A stretch of DNA of 64,000 nucleotides from Tetradesmus obliquus (lineage: Eukaryota > Chlorophyta > Chlorophyceae > Sphaeropleales > Scenedesmaceae), in contig CP126198.1 in NCBI GenBank assembly GCA_030272155.1, positions 3,472,001 to 3,536,000 of the forward strand, given 5' to 3'. The notes below the pieces were generated by a model that saw only the letters and a list, made by a program, of their open reading frames with translations, had not been told where the DNA came from and did not search any database. Position 1 is the first letter of the stretch; each line of letters opens with the position of its first letter. A program made the translations under genes and the position numbers. Below, one piece after another: positions 48,579 through 60,304 of this stretch.

Positions 48579-51317
48579 GCGGCAGCTGTGGCAGCTGTGC
48601 GCGTGAGAGCAGCAGATGTGTGCGAGGCATGCTGCCAGTAGCTGCAGCAGCTGCGGCTGCACGTGCAGCAGCCTAGCTGGAGGCGGTCTTGGGGGCTTGT
48701 TTGCAGGCTGCCGTTGCAGGCCTGCGTCAGCTCCAGTGAGCGAGGGTGATAGTGGCTTCCCTTGTTTTGTCGTTGCTGTGTTTGTTGTTGACGGGAGGTG
48801 CAGAGCGAAGTGCAGCTTCAGAGCAGCTTGATCAGTGTCACACAATATGTGTGCATGCATAGAGCTGGTTCAGAGCTGGTGCATGAGCGCGCATGCATAC
48901 TGTGGCCATCTGTGTCTCAGGCCTGATACATCTTCATGTGGAGTGCTGCAGCAAACTGTGTTGCTTGGAGTTCTTTCCAGTCGGTCATAACAACCTCATC
49001 AGCAGGCGTGCACACGTGCATACCCCACACCTGCATGCCGCAATTGCAAGAAGCGGACCGAGCGCAGAGCACAGTGCAGAGCTGTTCTGATGAGAGGTAT
49101 AGGTCTGGGAGTCAGTGCATGGTGCGACAAGCGCTGAGTGCAGCGCCGTTCAGACCTGCCCAGCAGCGTCGGGCAGTCTTGTTGAACTCAGGGGTGTGTT
49201 GCTGGCTGCGTCATCAGTGTGTCGGTGGGGTGGGGTTGTGTTTTGGGTGGGGTTTGTGTGTGCCAGCACCCTGTGTGCATGTGCGGGCGGTTGGGTGGGT
49301 GTGTCACTGAGCAGAGCATGTGCTAGGGAGTGTGCAGGCACAGCCTCAGTTGGCTGGCTGAGGGAAAGGAAGGCAAGGCAGTGACACGCACATGATGGCT
49401 GGTGTAGTGTACAGTCTAGGACGTGTGTCGGTCGGCTTGTTGTTATCAGTTTTGCTGCCTCTGGTCCCTGTATGCAAATGGTGCAACAGGGTGCTGCGCA
49501 CTTGCCCTCTTTTCCCTGCATTGCTGGCATGGAACGCAAGCTTGCTCGTGCAGGACTGCCGTAGCTGCATTGCCATAGCGTGCTTTGCGTCACGGATGGA
49601 ACGGATCAGGCTGGACAACTGCGTGCTGCCTGTGTACTATCTCGCCAGATTACAAGTGTACAAACGCTCCTACTAAGTGAGTATTTGCCCGCGGAGTTGG
49701 TTGGACTGGTAGCAGCCGTCTGCTGCAGGCCGCTAGATTGAGCTGACGGCAGGCCTCCTGGCCGCACTCGTTGCTTCCCTTCTTGCTGCATTGCGTGTGC
49801 AAAGGAGGGCGGGCTGGCCTGCCAGTGCCGCTAGTGACAAAGAGATAGAGACATGGTACTGCTTGGCTTGGGGATGGGGCTCGGGCTGAGTGCTTTGGGC
49901 TGCGCACCATCTGTTGTGCGTATGCCACCTGCGCCGCGCTGTGGCGGGGCATGGCATGTTCAGCGCACAGCAGCAGCAGCAGCAGGTGTTGCTGGCGGTG
50001 ACGGCTATGACGTCTTTTTTCATATCGAGTGGGGTTGTCGGCTGTGTTTGTGTCGCTTTTGTTGTTGACTCTGGTGTAGCATCGGGTTGGCGTGATTGAG
50101 TGCCAGAGGCCTGCTGCTGTATGGAGCACTGCTTCCTTGAGTAGTGCGAACTTCCTACCCATGCAATGCGTGTGTGAATTGTGAAGTTCAATGTGCACTG
50201 CCTGCAGCCTGAGCAGTCTATCTTTCTTTTGCTGGTGAGTTTTGCTTTTTGTACACCAGGGGAAGGGGAGGCACCCCTACATGAGGGGCAGAGATCGCAG
50301 AACACAATCACATCTTTGTCGTGCCGCTGGAAATAGCAAGCGGCATGGCAGCATGTGAAGCGGTGGATGCTCAAATCTCTTCATTCCGTTGTGGTAGGAC
50401 ATTGTCACAATGTTGTCGGATCCCTGTGCTGTGGATTGATCCCAGCCGCATTGAGCTGGCAGCCTGCTAGGCTAAGTTGAGTGTGCGTTGTTGCACCAGG
50501 GTAACTCAATCATCATCACACTTTTCTGACATGTGTTGACATGCACATCGCTCTTCTGTTGCGGCCGTTACCGCATGAGCCTCCTATCTGAGATAGTGCA
50601 GTGCTACTTCTGCTGAGTGTGGAAGCTTCTTCTCCGCAACAGAGTTGATAGTTGCGGCCCAGCAGCTTACCCAGCACATGCAGCAAGACATCCGCTTGCT
50701 TGCTTCCAAAAACAACCAGTGTTTCAGCATCGACAAGGCCAAGCCCCAAAAAGAAGCATCACTGCACACAAACAATTGCCAAAACAGCTGCAGGACAGCA
50801 AGCCAGCGGTACCAGGTTAACCATACCAGGTACCAGGTACCAGGTTACAACGTTCCAGCCCTTCAGATGCCACATGCATCTCTGGCATGCCACAGAACAG
50901 CAACAGTGCTATCTGGCACAGCAATGCACAACACCTTGGCCAAGGAGTATCTAGCCTCACACGTCAAGCGAGCAACATGGTGGTGGTTGATTAAACGTCA
51001 TGTATTGGATTGCAGGCCTTGCCCATGAGCATGGCTTACAATCGCAAAGCGTGACCGTTGTGTGAAAACCGCCATGTTGCTGAGGCGCTGCTGCTGGCTG
51101 CTGCTGAACAAGCCAAGCTGTCGTGCTGATGCTAAACCAACCCCGCTGCTGCTGCTGCTGCTGGACGCATGGCGCGTCTTCTGCTGGAACATCCAGCATT
51201 ATGAGGCGGTCACCAGTGTAGTGGAGGCGCCATCTGTGCAAGCTGCTAAAGGACTGCATTGCCAGCCAGCACTGCGACCCTCCTAGGCACATCCATCAGC
51301 CTGATGCGGCATCCCAA
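48579..51317. other. Intergenic, convergent gene ends, no supportable gene
   Basis: About 2.7 kb between the 3' ends of the DnaJ-type gene and the lipoyl synthase gene. It contains short frames only and a small TACCAGG-type repeat at about 50808-50844. Nothing else recognised. Confidence 0.5.
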
Positions 51318-53627
51318 TCAAGCAGCTGCTGCCTCCTGCACTGCTGATGCGCCAGCCTCACTACTGCTGCTGCCGCCCTGCTGCTGCTGCTGCCGCCGCC
51401 CCTGCAGCACATTCTTCAGGTAGAACTCCCCTGCCCTGTATGAGGAGCGCACCATGGGCCCTGATGCAACATACAGGAAGCCCATCTGCTCTGCTGCCTT
51501 CTGGTATGCCTCAAAGGCAGCAGGTGTTACAAACTCCGACACTGCCATGTGCTTCTTGGTGGGCCGCATGTACTGCCCGAGTGTGACCACATCCACCCCG
51601 CTGTCACGCAGCAGCTTGAAGGACTCAATCACCTGCGCAGCGCAGACGCAACAGCACAGCAGAGCAGAGCATGGTGCAAAGTGTGCGCTACAGGGAAAAC
51701 AAGCGGCGGCGCTGATAGATATAAATAGAAGCTGAGGTGGCTGCCCATGCTGCTGCTGTGCAATTATTGGCAAGCCCTGCAAGCGCGGCTGCCGCGGCAC
51801 CTTCCCGCCTGACCACTCCCGAGCATGCACGCCCGCACTTTGTAGACAAGCTGCATCTTGCGTCGCTCACCCCTGCAGGCACCTGCATCTTACACCTTCT
51901 CACCACTAGGGTTCTGTGCTGCCCAGCCCAGCCTAACCCCCAAACACAAACCCAGTCCAGACCCTCTCACCTCCTCTTTGCCCTCGCCGCAGCCCAGCAT
52001 GATGCTCGTCTTGGTTATCTGCACCCCCAGCTCCTTGGCAGCCCGCAGCACACTCAGGCTCTGCTCCCAATTGGCGCGCCTGTCACGTACCACAGACTGC
52101 AGCCGCGGCACTGTCTCCACGTTGTGCGCAAATACATCCAGACCTGAGGTGGCAACCTGCCTGATGCTGTCCATGTTGCCCTGCAAAAGCAGCGCCAACG
52201 AGAGCAGCGTGAAAGCAGCAGTAGCAGTAGCACGAAGGGAGTCAACACAGCTGTAGGCTTCGGTTTGCAGGAACAAGGCAGCTGCACTCCGACACCTGCT
52301 AAACCAGTGGCTGCGTAATCCTGTGCGATGGTCCTGCAAGCCGACAGTTGCCAAAACTGGGCAGAAGTAACAGGTGCTGTTGAAACACGCAGAGTTGCTA
52401 CACCACATGCACGCTCACCACATCTCTAAGCCAACGTGGTGAGATGCTTGCGAAGGCCCCACATATACATCTATATGCTTGCAGGAACAGCACATATGCA
52501 TGCTGTGCTTGCAGGAGCCAACTTTTACGCAATGGCATGGCAATAACAAGTCACGACACCCACCTGAAAGTCTGGCACCAGCGCCTCCACTAGGATGTGC
52601 TTGCAGAAACAACTAGCGCAATCTGTGCGTGCAGGACAGGACAAACTGTGCTTGCTGGACAACACCGCACGTTGTGCTTACACGTTGTGCTTGCAAGAAC
52701 CACACACGACACGACATGCGTTACGTAACAATACATGACATATGAAGGTTGTAGGGTAATGATAACGCCCACCTGGAAATCAGGCACCAGCGCCTCCACC
52801 AGGATGCGCCCTGCCGTCTTCTCCTTGAGCAGCTGGATGGTCTGCGCGATGTGCGCTGAGCCGCCATCTGCCAGGTCATCGCGGTCCACACTGGTGAGCA
52901 CCACGTAGTCCAGGCCCCAAGCTGCGATGGCTTTGGACACGTTCTCAGGCTCCATGGGATCCAGCGGGGGCGGCGCCCTACAGCAGCAGGACATGACGGC
53001 AGAGAACAAGTTTGTTGGCATGACAGGCCAGGCCCCAGGCTGCAAAGGCCTTGAACACATTCTCAGGCTTCATGGATCCAGTGGTGGCAGCGCCCTGGAA
53101 GAAAAACTGTGGCAGTTGACAGCAGAGAGACGGCATGTTGAAGCCAGTGCGGCGGGGGAGAGCGACCAACCCCCGCGTTGTATCAGTGACGAAGGAAGGC
53201 AGGAAGGCAGGAAGGCAAAGAAAGGTGCACATGCTGAAAACTTCAGAACGGCACCTTTGTGCCTCAGCTGCTACACTAACAGTTTTCTTGATGAGCAGCA
53301 AGTCACACCTCCTGCGGCCCACCCACCTGGACGTCTTGACTGCACAGAACCTGCAGCCGCGCGTGCAGGTGTCCCCCATGAGCATGATGGTGGCTGTGGC
53401 GGTGTGGCCCTCGCCGCCGCCCCAGCACTCGCCCATGTTGGGGCAGCGCGCCTCCTCACACACCGTGTGCAGCTTCAGCTCACGCAGCTTGGCCTGCAGG
53501 AAGAGCACGATGGCGCACCAAATGCACTTGAATTCGTCTGCAAACAGCTGAGTGGCGGTTGTGCCTGTGCTGCTACTGCTGGTGCTGCACTTCACCGACG
53601 TGCCACTGCTGATGCATCAGCAGCCTG

Positions 53628-53663
<36 letters not shown>

Positions 53664-54467
53664 GCGCACCTTGATGTCTGCGTACTTGTCCCCGCCTGGG
53701 ATGACGCGCTTCATCCAGTCTGGCTTCCTCTTGCGCTCCTGCAGGCACATGCAGTGTGTCAGCAAGCAGTTCTGTGCAGCTGCATAAGCACCAGCAAGCT
53801 GTGTGATGGAGGAATGAACTGGAGACTCGACAAGCGTGTGCAACTGCGGCTGCTGCTGCTTCTCCTGCTGGGTGTGAATGCTGCTGCCACGGCTGCTCAT
53901 TGTGGGAGACTGTTGGAGCGTTGTTGCCCACAGCTGGGCAGCATGAAAGATACAATCGCTGGAAGCTACCCGTAAACTGCTTGCTTTGCTGATGCACAGC
54001 AATAAATGCAGCCTAAAGCGACGCCTTGCCAATTGCTTAGAGGAAGAGCTATGCAACATAGCCCATGCGTTACCTTGTAGCCTGGTGCTTCTAGCGAGTA
54101 CACATCCGTCAGCTCCTTGCCGGTCACAAAGTCACCAAGCTCAGGACCTGAATGAAATGTACGATAAGAGTGCAAAGTTTGACTCACTGTAGTAAGGCTG
54201 GGGCAGGTGGCTGTCACACTGTACAAAGCATGCACTAGGGTTGCTGTTGCTGCCGCCGCTGCTGCTGCTATCATCCTGCTACGGCTTGAGCTTACCCTGA
54301 GCCATACGCTTCCTGAGAGTGTTGAGCGCATCCTGTACGTTGCTCTGTTGTGCCACGGCTGCCTCTGCTTGCGCTGCTGCCACAGAGGTGTGCAGGGCGT
54401 GTTGTGCAGCAGCTGCCACACTGCACCACTGCGATGAGCCTAAAAGCGGTGCAAGTCGGCCCAGCAT
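51318..54467 (-). CDS. LIAS: Lipoyl synthase, mitochondrial type
   Basis: Seven exons on the minus strand join in phase: 54467-54296, 54147-54074, 53738-53670, 53493-53327, 52977-52773, 52180-51971 and 51632-51318. They encode 403 residues. This radical-SAM enzyme inserts two sulfur atoms into protein-bound octanoyl groups to make lipoyl cofactor for pyruvate, 2-oxoglutarate and glycine decarboxylase complexes. The auxiliary cluster motif [12 protein letters not shown] (C117, C122, C128), the radical-SAM motif CTRGCRFC (C148, C152, C155) and the C-terminal RSSY (361-364) are all intact. The first ~50 residues are Ala/Ser/Arg/Gln-rich, like a mitochondrial presequence, and the order of motifs matches eukaryotic LIAS. 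The C-terminus has an extra Gln/Ser/Ala tail from a CAG run. Exon 5 has partial duplicates on both sides. Confidence 0.95.
52559..53098 (-). repeat. Partial duplicates of lipoyl-synthase exon 5 flanking the true exon
   Basis: The true exon is 52977-52773. Its acceptor-edge part ([15 protein letters not shown]) recurs upstream in gene orientation at about 53098-53024 as a diverged copy ([15 protein letters not shown]). Its donor-edge part ([11 protein letters not shown]) recurs downstream at about 52599-52559 with its own GT donor. Both copies sit inside introns and need not disturb the protein. Confidence 0.88.
53630..53662. repeat. (CTG)n plus-strand tract, sense CAG, in lipoyl-synthase intron 3
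   Basis: About eleven units lie a few bases past the donor of the exon ending at 53670. In gene sense this is CAG, the second exception to the intron CTG polarity. Confidence 0.95.
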
Positions 54468-56802
<2,335 letters not shown>

Positions 56803-56838
56803 CAACAACTTGGTAGCTGAGATCAACAACTTGGTAGC
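56803..56838 (+). other. Duplicated 15-mer with candidate primer-binding site
   Basis: CAACAACTTGGTAGC occurs twice with a six-base spacer. TGGTAGC is the first part of a typical Met-initiator-tRNA primer-binding site, but the following bases diverge, so which copy (if either) primes is unclear. Confidence 0.35.
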
Positions 56839-57046
56839 CTGCGCCTTGGAAGGGGCGAAGGCGAGTTGCGACTTTGTGACCCGGGTGGTCTCGTTGCGTT
56901 TCCACGCGTACTCAAGCTATACGAAAGGTTAATTCCTTACTATTGCACACGCGGTCGTGTGCGGGAGCCAAGCTGGCAGCCCAGGAGGGGCGAGACGAAC
57001 TGGCGGAGTCCCTGCAGTTCGGCACTCTGGGTGAGCAACGCTTGCA

Positions 57047-59167
57047 ATGGTTTTAAGTAAACAAACTAAACGTTCCTGGAAGGAAGCGGTGGCCAAACAT
57101 GGCTACAGATATGCCTTAGGCATTGCTGTTAGGGGCGGAAAGCAGCATATTGCTGATTGGCTTCAGTCCAAATATGCTAAGAAGAAGCAGGATAATGCAG
57201 GCGGCATTGATCCCCCTGCACAGCAGTTCGCCAAGCCTTCAACGTTCGTAGAACGAACAAAGGCACGCATGGCCACTGGCTTGATGACGCAGCAGCAGCG
57301 GGAAATGAACAAGCTTAATGCTGCAGGCGTTTTGTTTAAGCGCAGTAGGCCATCTGGGCAGGCAGGCCCAAATACGAATTTTGCTGCATCCCGGTTGGGT
57401 GCTAACCTCGGTTCTGCTGCCTCTGCTCGCCATATCCGCTTTACAGATGAGGACGAGATCCTCTCCTATGGGACAGATGGCGTGAATGAGCAGGGTGATC
57501 ACGTCACCAGCCAGCAGACGGATGGCGGGATGCCATCTGGCCCTGCAGACAGTGCTGAACAGCAGGCAGCTGCAGACAGTGATGAGGACAGCTCTCACGA
57601 GCCGACAGCAGATGATGATGAGGAACAGCAGGCAGCTGCAGAAATGGATTGGCAGGAGCCAATGCCCACATCATCATTCTACACGCAGCGCTATGCCGCA
57701 ACCATGCGCCTGACTGGCCTGCCAGTGGAATCTGAGGGGCTGTCAGTGCAGGAGGTGGTGTGCCTGCTGAGGGATGATGAGGTGAAGGCAACAGCAATAG
57801 AATATGCTGCGCGCTCCGCAGCCTTCTCACCCTTTCAGCGTGAATGCGCTGAGTTCCTCAAGGAGCAGCGCGCTGCTGCAACCAGTCTGCAGCAGCAGCA
57901 GCAGCTCTCTTCTGAGGAGGCAGCACTGTCAATGCAGTGCGATGTGCTGGAGGAAGTTCTGGAGGAGGCTCACATCCTGGTCATGGCTGGCAAGCCGGTG
58001 CCGGCTGCACTGACACAGAAGCTGGCGGCGGCATCAGCCACCTACAGTGAAATGCTGAAGATCCACGACAGTAAGCAAGCACGTGTGCCGGTAGCATCTA
58101 GTGCGGGTGCTTCTGAGGGTGTGGGGCTTAGGCTGAGCTCTGGCATCCGGGTGGGAGCTGCGGCACCTCAGGAGGGGGTGTATGCGCCTCAGGTAGGGGT
58201 GACAGGGGGTGTGTCCCTGGCAGGGAATGCATCTGCTAGTGTAGCAGTAGCACACTCCAAGCACATCAAGCGGCCATCAACCTTTTCAGGTGGGAAGGGT
58301 GACGAGCCGGTGCGTAAGTGGCTTAATAGCATGGCTCACTTCCTAACTGTTGTCAAGGTGCCAACAGGTGAGGGTGTGGGTGTAGCAGTAAGCTACCTGC
58401 GCAACACTGCTCAGTCTTACTGGTTTGGCTGCCAGCCCACCATCATGGCCAAAGGAGAAGACCCCACAAACTGGGAGGTGTTCAAGGCCTGGATGGTTCG
58501 TGGTTTTGGAGCCACAGACCCAGAGCTGGATGCTCGCTACAAGATTGCGAGGCTCATTCAAACAGGTACTGTTGAAGAGTATGCTCGTGAGCTGCAAACC
58601 TTATATGCTGAGCTTGTGAGCGAGCCTGTAGATGAACGCAGCAAGGTGCTGCAGTTCCACACTGGGCTCAAACCTGTGGTGTCCTCGCAGGTGCAGGTGG
58701 ATCCTGCAACCAAGGAGCCCTGGGTAACACTGAATGAGGCTGTTCAGTTTGCAATAAGGCATGAAAATGCTTACCTCACCACTGTGCACCGCCGTGCAAC
58801 CCCTCCTTCCTCTGCTCCAGGTGCGCTGAGGCGCATCGGCAAGAAGCAGAAGGCCTGGCGGCCCTACCACGACCCCAAGCAGCGCCGGCAGCAGCTGCTG
58901 AATGGCGACCTGGGAGGCCAGCCCAAGGGTGGTGACAAGGGCAAGGGCGGCGGCGGTGGCGGTGGCGGCGGTGGTGGCGGCAGCGGCGGTGGCGGCCAGG
59001 GCGGCTGGCAGCAGCGCAACAAGAAGCAACGCCGTGGCTACGCCCCAAGCACTGACCCCACCAGCAGCGCAGCAGCTGAGGAGCGGCAGCGCCGCTTCCA
59101 CGCTGGCCTGTGCCTGGCGTGCGGCAAGCCGGGCCACAGGAAGGATGAGTGCCCCACGCTCAAGTAG
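57047..59167 (+). CDS. gag: Retrotransposon Gag polyprotein
   Basis: 706 residues from ATG (MVLSKQTKRSWKEAV) to TAG. The first half is Gln/Glu/Ala-rich with a coiled-coil-like segment. A capsid-type gag domain occupies about residues 405-580 (RKWLNSMAHFL, TNWEVFKAWMVRGF, ARELQTLYAEL). A long Gly run (about 625-650, GGGGGGGGGG) and basic linker precede a CCHC zinc knuckle, C-x2-C-x4-H-x4-C (CLACGKPGHRKDEC, 689-702). Its role is particle formation and RNA packaging. The stop is followed in the same frame by a further long open stretch, which may be reached by readthrough. Confidence 0.92.
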   Translation: MVLSKQTKRSWKEAVAKHGYRYALGIAVRGGKQHIADWLQSKYAKKKQDNAGGIDPPAQQFAKPSTFVERTKARMATGLMTQQQREMNKLNAAGVLFKRSRPSGQAGPNTNFAASRLGANLGSAASARHIRFTDEDEILSYGTDGVNEQGDHVTSQQTDGGMPSGPADSAEQQAAADSDEDSSHEPTADDDEEQQAAAEMDWQEPMPTSSFYTQRYAATMRLTGLPVESEGLSVQEVVCLLRDDEVKATAIEYAARSAAFSPFQRECAEFLKEQRAAATSLQQQQQLSSEEAALSMQCDVLEEVLEEAHILVMAGKPVPAALTQKLAAASATYSEMLKIHDSKQARVPVASSAGASEGVGLRLSSGIRVGAAAPQEGVYAPQVGVTGGVSLAGNASASVAVAHSKHIKRPSTFSGGKGDEPVRKWLNSMAHFLTVVKVPTGEGVGVAVSYLRNTAQSYWFGCQPTIMAKGEDPTNWEVFKAWMVRGFGATDPELDARYKIARLIQTGTVEEYARELQTLYAELVSEPVDERSKVLQFHTGLKPVVSSQVQVDPATKEPWVTLNEAVQFAIRHENAYLTTVHRRATPPSSAPGALRRIGKKQKAWRPYHDPKQRRQQLLNGDLGGQPKGGDKGKGGGGGGGGGGGGSGGGGQGGWQQRNKKQRRGYAPSTDPTSSAAAEERQRRFHAGLCLACGKPGHRKDECPTLK

Positions 59168-60304
59168 GGTGTTTGGGGGCATGAGGCTCAGCAGAGTAGT
59201 GTTTTGCAGTTGGCAGCTGCATCGGCAGGGAGTCCTGTGGACACTCTTGTGAACTCTGCAGAACCCAAAGTGTCATCTGTTACAACTCCCACTGGAAAAG
59301 TGGCTTGTTCTGCTTGTGTAGCAGCTAAGTGCATGGCATGCACTCAGTCACAGACCAATGTTGATGTTGGCATGGGTTGTCCGCAGCAGCAGAGTGGGTT
59401 ATCCCCGTCAGCCGACCAGCAGGTGGTTGGGCAGTCTGGGGGGGGTGAACAGCCCAAAGAGGCTGAAAACGTAACAGAACCCTTTGATACTGGTCTTTTG
59501 GGTGTCTTGGCAGTGGCCTCGACTATGATTGGTCAAAGGCGTCACAAGAGAGGCAAGCAGTACATTACAATTGTGCGTCCTCCTTGTCAGCAAACTGCAG
59601 GTGCAGATGATAAAAATACTTCTGCAGAAACAAAGGGTGCTGAGGACTTATGTCCCGAGCAAAACAGTGACGGGCAGTCAAAACGACAAGATGTTGTCCC
59701 TCCAGCTCCGGTGTACCAACTGAAGGACAGAGTATACAGTAAAATACAAGAATTGACAGGTTGTCATTTTACATTGGGAACTGGGCAAGAGAACACATGG
59801 AATGCTGTTCATGCCAGTCGGTGTGTGACACCAGACGAGTTCCTGCAAGCGGATTTGGCCAACCAGGTGGTCTGGTTGGACCCACCGCCATCTTTGCTGT
59901 ATGAAACGATCAAACACTATGTTTCGAGCAAAGCAAAATCGCCAGATTCGACCAAGGCGGTCCTGGTGGTTCCTCACAAGCCAGGGGCGTTCTCGCATAT
60001 GCTAAAGGGCATGCAGAGAATAATGGTATTCAACCGACGAAATGCCATGTTTGAAACGAGCGAAGGTCACTCGGTACCCCTGAGGAAAGAGAAAGTCAGT
60101 GTGTACTATGACCCGCCTTACTCCACTGAGCACCTGGTATCACAGGGGGCAGCCACAATGACATTTGTGGGTACTGCTAACCAGTTCAACGCTGTGGTTG
60201 CGTTGGATACTCAAGCTAGCACTAGCTTTGTTAGCTCCAGGTGGCTGCAACGAGCTGGTGTACACACATGTAGCTCATACAGCAGTCAGCAGCAACAAGA
60301 TTGA
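59168..60304 (+). CDS. Retroelement frame with Dam-methyltransferase-like domain and N-terminal half of protease
   Basis: This stretch is open in the same frame as Gag, separated only by its TAG. The first possible internal starts are weak, so it may be made as a Gag extension. Numbering from 59204: residues about 180-310 have the layout of a Dam-type N6-adenine methyltransferase core, with a conserved Asn region, VWLDPPP (DPPP at 226-229, in the place of the DPPY/NPPF motif), then KAVLVVPHKPGAF and IMVFNRRNAMF. The SAM-binding half is hard to see, so activity is doubtful. The protease begins near residue 320, with its active-site Asp in ALDTQAS (Asp 335). The usual Gly after DT/DS is Gln here. 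The frame closes at 60304 while the protease continues in the next frame. Confidence 0.7.
   Translation, partial: GVWGHEAQQSSVLQLAAASAGSPVDTLVNSAEPKVSSVTTPTGKVACSACVAAKCMACTQSQTNVDVGMGCPQQQSGLSPSADQQVVGQSGGGEQPKEAENVTEPFDTGLLGVLAVASTMIGQRRHKRGKQYITIVRPPCQQTAGADDKNTSAETKGAEDLCPEQNSDGQSKRQDVVPPAPVYQLKDRVYSKIQELTGCHFTLGTGQENTWNAVHASRCVTPDEFLQADLANQVVWLDPPPSLLYETIKHYVSSKAKSPDSTKAVLVVPHKPGAFSHMLKGMQRIMVFNRRNAMFETSEGHSVPLRKEKVSVYYDPPYSTEHLVSQGAATMTFVGTANQFNAVVALDTQASTSFVSSRWLQRAGVHTCSSYSSQQQQD

Noticed and set aside
50808..50844. TACCAGG short tandem repeat as a possible regulatory array
   Set aside because: A few imperfect copies in intergenic DNA, with no pairing or gene context.
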